A stretch of 64,000 bases of DNA from Flagellimonas sediminis. GTDB taxonomy: Bacteria > Bacteroidota > Bacteroidia > Flavobacteriales > Flavobacteriaceae. Within the stretch, counting starts at the first letter, position 1, and each line of letters starts with the position of its first letter. Of this stretch, positions 61,701-64,000 are shown one piece after another. A program made the position numbers and the translations under genes. The DNA lies in contig NZ_JAAAMI010000013.1 in the NCBI RefSeq assembly GCF_010500845.1, positions 1 to 64,000 of the forward strand, read 5' to 3'. The notes beneath the pieces were generated by a model that had not been told where the DNA came from, did not search any database, and saw nothing but the letters and a program-made list of their open reading frames with translations.

Positions 61701-62619
61701 GCGCTACCCGAGGGAATTGAGGGACGACCCGGAATCGTTGAAGAAAATTTTGATTCCCACACCGGTAGGGGCGCAAATTCCCTTATCCCAAGTGGTGGAT
61801 TTTGAATATGTCCGCGGGCCTCAGGCCATCAAGAGCGAAAACACCTTTTTGGTGGGCTATGTGCTTTTTGATAAACGGGACGGTTTTGCGGAAGTCGATG
61901 TGGTGAACGATGCCCAGGAAGCCATCCAGAAAAAAATCGATGCAGGTGAATTAACGGTTCCCGCCGGAATAAGCTATAAGTTTTCTGGGAGTTATGAGAA
62001 CCAAATCAGGGCAGTGAAAAGACTGTCCATTGTCATACCGATCAGTTTGATCGTTATTTTCTTGCTCCTGTTTTTTCAGTTCAAGACGGTCATCGCATCC
62101 TCCATCCATTTTTCCGGGGTTTTTGTTGCTTTTGCGGGAGGTTTCATAATGCTCTGGCTCTATGGTCAGGATTGGTTCATGAATTTTGCCATTTCAGGGG
62201 TCAACATGCGGGATCTGTTCCAAATGCACACGATCAATTTAAGCGTTGCGGTTTGGGTTGGTTTTATCGCACTTTTCGGTATTGCCACCGATGATGGTGT
62301 CATCATGGGTACGTACATCCACCAGGTTTTTGAGGAAAAGAACCCTCAAACCGTACCGGATGTAAGAGCGGCGGTTTTGGAGGCAGGGAAAAAAAGGGTC
62401 CGTCCCGCCATGATGACGGCCGCCGTGGCCATCATCGCCCTTTTGCCCGTGCTGACCTCTACCGGAAAAGGGGCCGACATTATGATTCCCATGGCCATCC
62501 CGACTTTTGGGGGAATGGCCATTCAGATCATGACCATGTTCGTGGTCCCGGTACTCCAAGCCTATTGGAGGGAAACAGTCATTAAAAATCGCAACAAAGC
62601 ATTGAAAAAAATACAGTAA
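58783..62619 (+). CDS. cusA: CusA/CzcA-family heavy-metal RND efflux pump
   Basis: A 1278-residue inner-membrane pump with the HME-RND layout: KNLVTV... start, porter domain, DxxVxxVENI in helix 4, EFMPSLNEGSFLLMPTSMP before the second half, and GMRAPMGIKVFGPDL, which points to Cu/Ag (HME-4) rather than Zn/Co. It is over 200 residues longer than E. coli CusA: extra hydrophobic helices near residues 525-655 and a charged insert near 770-850. Exports Cu(I)/Ag(I) from periplasm or cytosol with the TolC and CusB-like proteins encoded after it. Confidence 0.9.
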   Translation: MLNKIIKYFLENKLVTVLVLITLVTWGIVTSPFNWNTGFLPKDPVPVDAIPDIGENQQIVFTQWPGRSPQDIEDQISYPMTTYLLGIPGVKTIRSSSIFGFSSIYIIFNDDVEFYWSRSRILEKLNSLPAGLLPDGVTPTLGPDATALGQVYWYTLEGRDKDGNPTGGWDLHEIRTAQDFYVKYGLNAVDGVSEVASIGGFVQEYQVDVNPDALKAYNIPLYKVMEAVRKSNRDVGAKTIEVNQAEYLVRGLGYVKNTEDIEKAVVAVFDNVPVRVKDIGVVSLGPATRRGVLDKGGAEVVGGVVVARYGSNPLAVINNVKDKIKEIAPGLPKKTLANGVESQLTVVPFYDRTQLIHETIGTLENALSHEILISIIVVLVLVLNLRASVIISSLLPVGVLMTFIVMQYAGVDANVVALSGIAIAIGVMVDVGIVFVENIIRHLEMPENHGAKGKELIQVIYKATVEVASAITTALATTVVSFVPVFAMQSAEGKLFRPLAFTKTFALLSAFVLGIVVLPALAHFVMGVDYDKKRVRRFWSILLISTGLIFAFYAQMWLPLVISLIGLNNLMEPKWPEHNKSFPNYINLGLTVFIASFFLTEEWMPLGPQNGIVVNYFFVLFLVGIILAALMGIVHFYTPVLKWCLENKGKFMLIPFVTLFFGVLVWLGFDSTFGIVAKGFESVGWKSVRQTSGWQAASKRFPGIGSEFMPSLNEGSFLLMPTSMPHSGVEYNKRVVGQLDMLLGSIPEVDLVVGKLGRVESALDPAPISMYENIINYKPEFIVNEDGHRVRYKVDRKDRFITQHKDTLTNEEALQLGIAEKDLIVDEDGEFFRNWRPHIKSPNDIWDEIVKVTKIPGITSAPKLQPIETRLVMLQTGMRAPMGIKVFGPDLKTIEDFGMQLEGILKEVPSVKAEAVFADRIVGKPYLHLNINRDGISRYGLNIEDVQQSIETAIGGMKITSTVEGRERFPVRVRYPRELRDDPESLKKILIPTPVGAQIPLSQVVDFEYVRGPQAIKSENTFLVGYVLFDKRDGFAEVDVVNDAQEAIQKKIDAGELTVPAGISYKFSGSYENQIRAVKRLSIVIPISLIVIFLLLFFQFKTVIASSIHFSGVFVAFAGGFIMLWLYGQDWFMNFAISGVNMRDLFQMHTINLSVAVWVGFIALFGIATDDGVIMGTYIHQVFEEKNPQTVPDVRAAVLEAGKKRVRPAMMTAAVAIIALLPVLTSTGKGADIMIPMAIPTFGGMAIQIMTMFVVPVLQAYWRETVIKNRNKALKKIQ

Positions 62620-62620
62620 A

Positions 62621-63844
62621 ATGAAAAATGTATTGACCATCATATTTGTCTTGACAAGTATCCTTTCCAACGGCCAGACCTTGGAGGATTACTTTAAGGT
62701 AGCGGCTGAGAACAATCCAGGGTTGCTTTCACAGTACAAAGATTTTGAGGCGGCGTTACAAAAAGTACCGCAGGTGAAGGCTTTGCCAGATCCAAACCTG
62801 TCCTTTGGGTACTTCATCTCCCCGGTCGAAACCCGGGTAGGGCCCCAAAAGGCAAGGTTTTCACTGACTCAGATGTTTCCTTGGTTTGGAACCTTAAAGG
62901 CCCAAGGTGATGCCACTGCACTTATGGCAGAGGCCAAGTACCAGTCTTTTTTGGATGCCAGGAACAAACTTTATTACGAGGTTTCAGCAGCTTATTTCCC
63001 ATTGTACGAACTTAAGGAGTGGGTACGGATTGAAGAGGACAACATCGCCATTCTGGAATCCTACAGGACGGTTTCCAATACGAAATTCAAAAATGGCCTG
63101 GGATCATTGGTCGATGTCTTAAGGGTGGACGTGCTTTTAAAGGAAGCCCGGACGAATCTGGGTATCCTTAAACATAAGGAAATCCCCCTTTTGGCGTCCT
63201 TCAATAAACTATTGGACCGTAAGGAAGATGAACAAATAAACATCCCTGAGACCTTTGGGGTCAATGTACTGCCCATTGATTATGTCAAAGATTCCTTGGT
63301 AGTGGACCATCCGCTCTTGAATTCCTTGGAATTAAAGGTCAAGGCTGCAGCGGCATCCGAAAGGGCAGCCCTTAAACAAGGCCTGCCAAAAGTGGGGGTC
63401 GGACTGGACTATGTAATGGTCGATAAGCGTACCGACATGGTGGTTCCCGATAATGGCAAGGATGTATTGATGCCCATGGTTACCTTGAGCCTGCCCCTAT
63501 TCAGGGGTAAGTACAGGGCAGCCGAAAAGGAGGCCCAATTGATGCAGGAAAGTTATGCACTGCAAAAAAAGGAAGTCACCAATACATTGAAGACCAATTA
63601 TGAAATGGCCGTTTTTGACATAAGGCAGCAGACCGATCTGATTTCCCTCTTCGATGAACAGATCATGGAATCGGAACAAGCACTCAATCTGTTGTTCACA
63701 GCCTATGGGAATTCCGGGAAGGACTTCGAGGAGGTGTTGCGAATGCAACAACAATTGTTGAAGTATACTAAATTGAAAATAAGCGCATTGACGCAATATG
63801 AAATAGCGTTGGCCAAGTTTAACTATATCACGGCAAAAAAATAA
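62621..63844 (+). CDS. TolC-family outer-membrane efflux protein
   Basis: A 407-residue secreted protein: signal peptide (1-19, SNGQ), then two repeats of long helices with the TolC pattern (LPDPNLSFGYFISPVETRVGPQ is spread over residues 48-69; AEKEAQLMQESYALQKKEV near 305-323). It forms the outer-membrane channel of the pump. It starts 2 bp after the cusA stop, and the next gene follows 4 bp later. Confidence 0.88.
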   Translation: MKNVLTIIFVLTSILSNGQTLEDYFKVAAENNPGLLSQYKDFEAALQKVPQVKALPDPNLSFGYFISPVETRVGPQKARFSLTQMFPWFGTLKAQGDATALMAEAKYQSFLDARNKLYYEVSAAYFPLYELKEWVRIEEDNIAILESYRTVSNTKFKNGLGSLVDVLRVDVLLKEARTNLGILKHKEIPLLASFNKLLDRKEDEQINIPETFGVNVLPIDYVKDSLVVDHPLLNSLELKVKAAAASERAALKQGLPKVGVGLDYVMVDKRTDMVVPDNGKDVLMPMVTLSLPLFRGKYRAAEKEAQLMQESYALQKKEVTNTLKTNYEMAVFDIRQQTDLISLFDEQIMESEQALNLLFTAYGNSGKDFEEVLRMQQQLLKYTKLKISALTQYEIALAKFNYITAKK

Positions 63845-63848
63845 TCAG

Positions 63849-64000
63849 ATGAAATCAGAAACACAAAAAATAGTAAAAATAGCCTTGTCCACCTTGGTTC
63901 TTGGACTTTTGCTGGGATGGCTATTGTTCGGGGGCTCCAAGGGCAATGCCACAGAGGAACACCAACATACTTCGGAAGTATCGGGAGAAACCATTTGGAC
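63849..64000 (+). CDS. CusB-like membrane-fusion (adaptor) protein, partial
   Basis: The first 50 codons of the adaptor gene, cut by the window edge. It begins MKSETQKIVKIA, has one membrane segment (about residues 9-28, LSTLVLGLLLGWLLFGG), then a His-containing linker (EEHQHTSEVSGETIW) typical of CusB and related adaptors with a following metal-binding WTCSMHP-like site, which lies outside the window. It completes the RND-TolC-adaptor set. Confidence 0.8.
   Translation, partial: MKSETQKIVKIALSTLVLGLLLGWLLFGGSKGNATEEHQHTSEVSGETIW

Overview
The window looks like accessory DNA from a marine-type Flavobacteriaceae (Bacteroidota). The evidence is a CTnDOT-style tra gene set (TraE to TraN), an RteC homologue, HYC_CC_PP-type small proteins, weak Shine-Dalgarno sites, an A+T-rich start-site style, and a type II (archaeal-like) GAPDH and class I aldolase of the kind that travel on accessory islands. 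No rRNA, tRNA, CRISPR array, transposase or integrase was found. All gene names come from reading motifs by eye; no database search was run.

Layout. (1) 1-12.6 kb, plus strand: remains of a conjugative element. It holds an alpha-oxoamine-synthase/acyltransferase fusion, RteC, an excisionase-like HTH protein, a replication-type protein whose gene contains 11-bp-spaced repeats, a DnaC-like ATPase, then traE-F-G-I-J-K-M-N. The module stops after TraN, and no relaxase or coupling protein is visible. (2) 12.6-15.6 kb: a scarred segment. An intact response regulator is followed by a histidine kinase fused in frame, without its ATPase domain, to the last quarter of an RND efflux pump, then by a patatin gene cut to 83 codons. 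(3) 15.6-17.3 kb: MtfA-like peptidase and a frameshifted flavin-binding protein. (4) 17.5-52.0 kb, minus strand: a long, tightly packed stress and energy island. (5) 52.2-57.7 kb, minus strand: small periplasmic, copper-related proteins, two c-type cytochromes, a porin and an HMA-AraC regulator. (6) 58.3-64 kb, plus strand: HYC_CC_PP protein and a CusA/TolC/CusB copper-silver efflux system running off the window.

How the genes fit together. Region 4 encodes most of a route from stored glucan to fermentation products and ATP: glucan phosphorylase, an intracellular GH13 amylase, ATP-dependent phosphofructokinase, class I aldolase, type II GAPDH, D-lactate dehydrogenase and a divergent acetate kinase. 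Steps such as phosphoglucomutase and the lower half of glycolysis would have to come from the host. Around it sit PPK2 polyphosphate kinase, PRPP synthetase, an AMP/thymidine phosphorylase, a beta-CASP nuclease, an ATP-cone/Mrr-like nuclease, a K+ channel, NhaA, NDH-2, two universal stress proteins and a site-2 protease. I infer a transferable survival package for energy or oxygen limitation, carried with copper resistance (CopB ATPase at 20-22 kb, Cus system at 58-64 kb).

The most striking single objects are the kinase-RND chimera (13594-15300), the in-gene periodic repeats (4639-4701), the ATP-cone nuclease beside the beta-CASP and AMP-phosphorylase genes, and the acetate kinase with altered catalytic residues.
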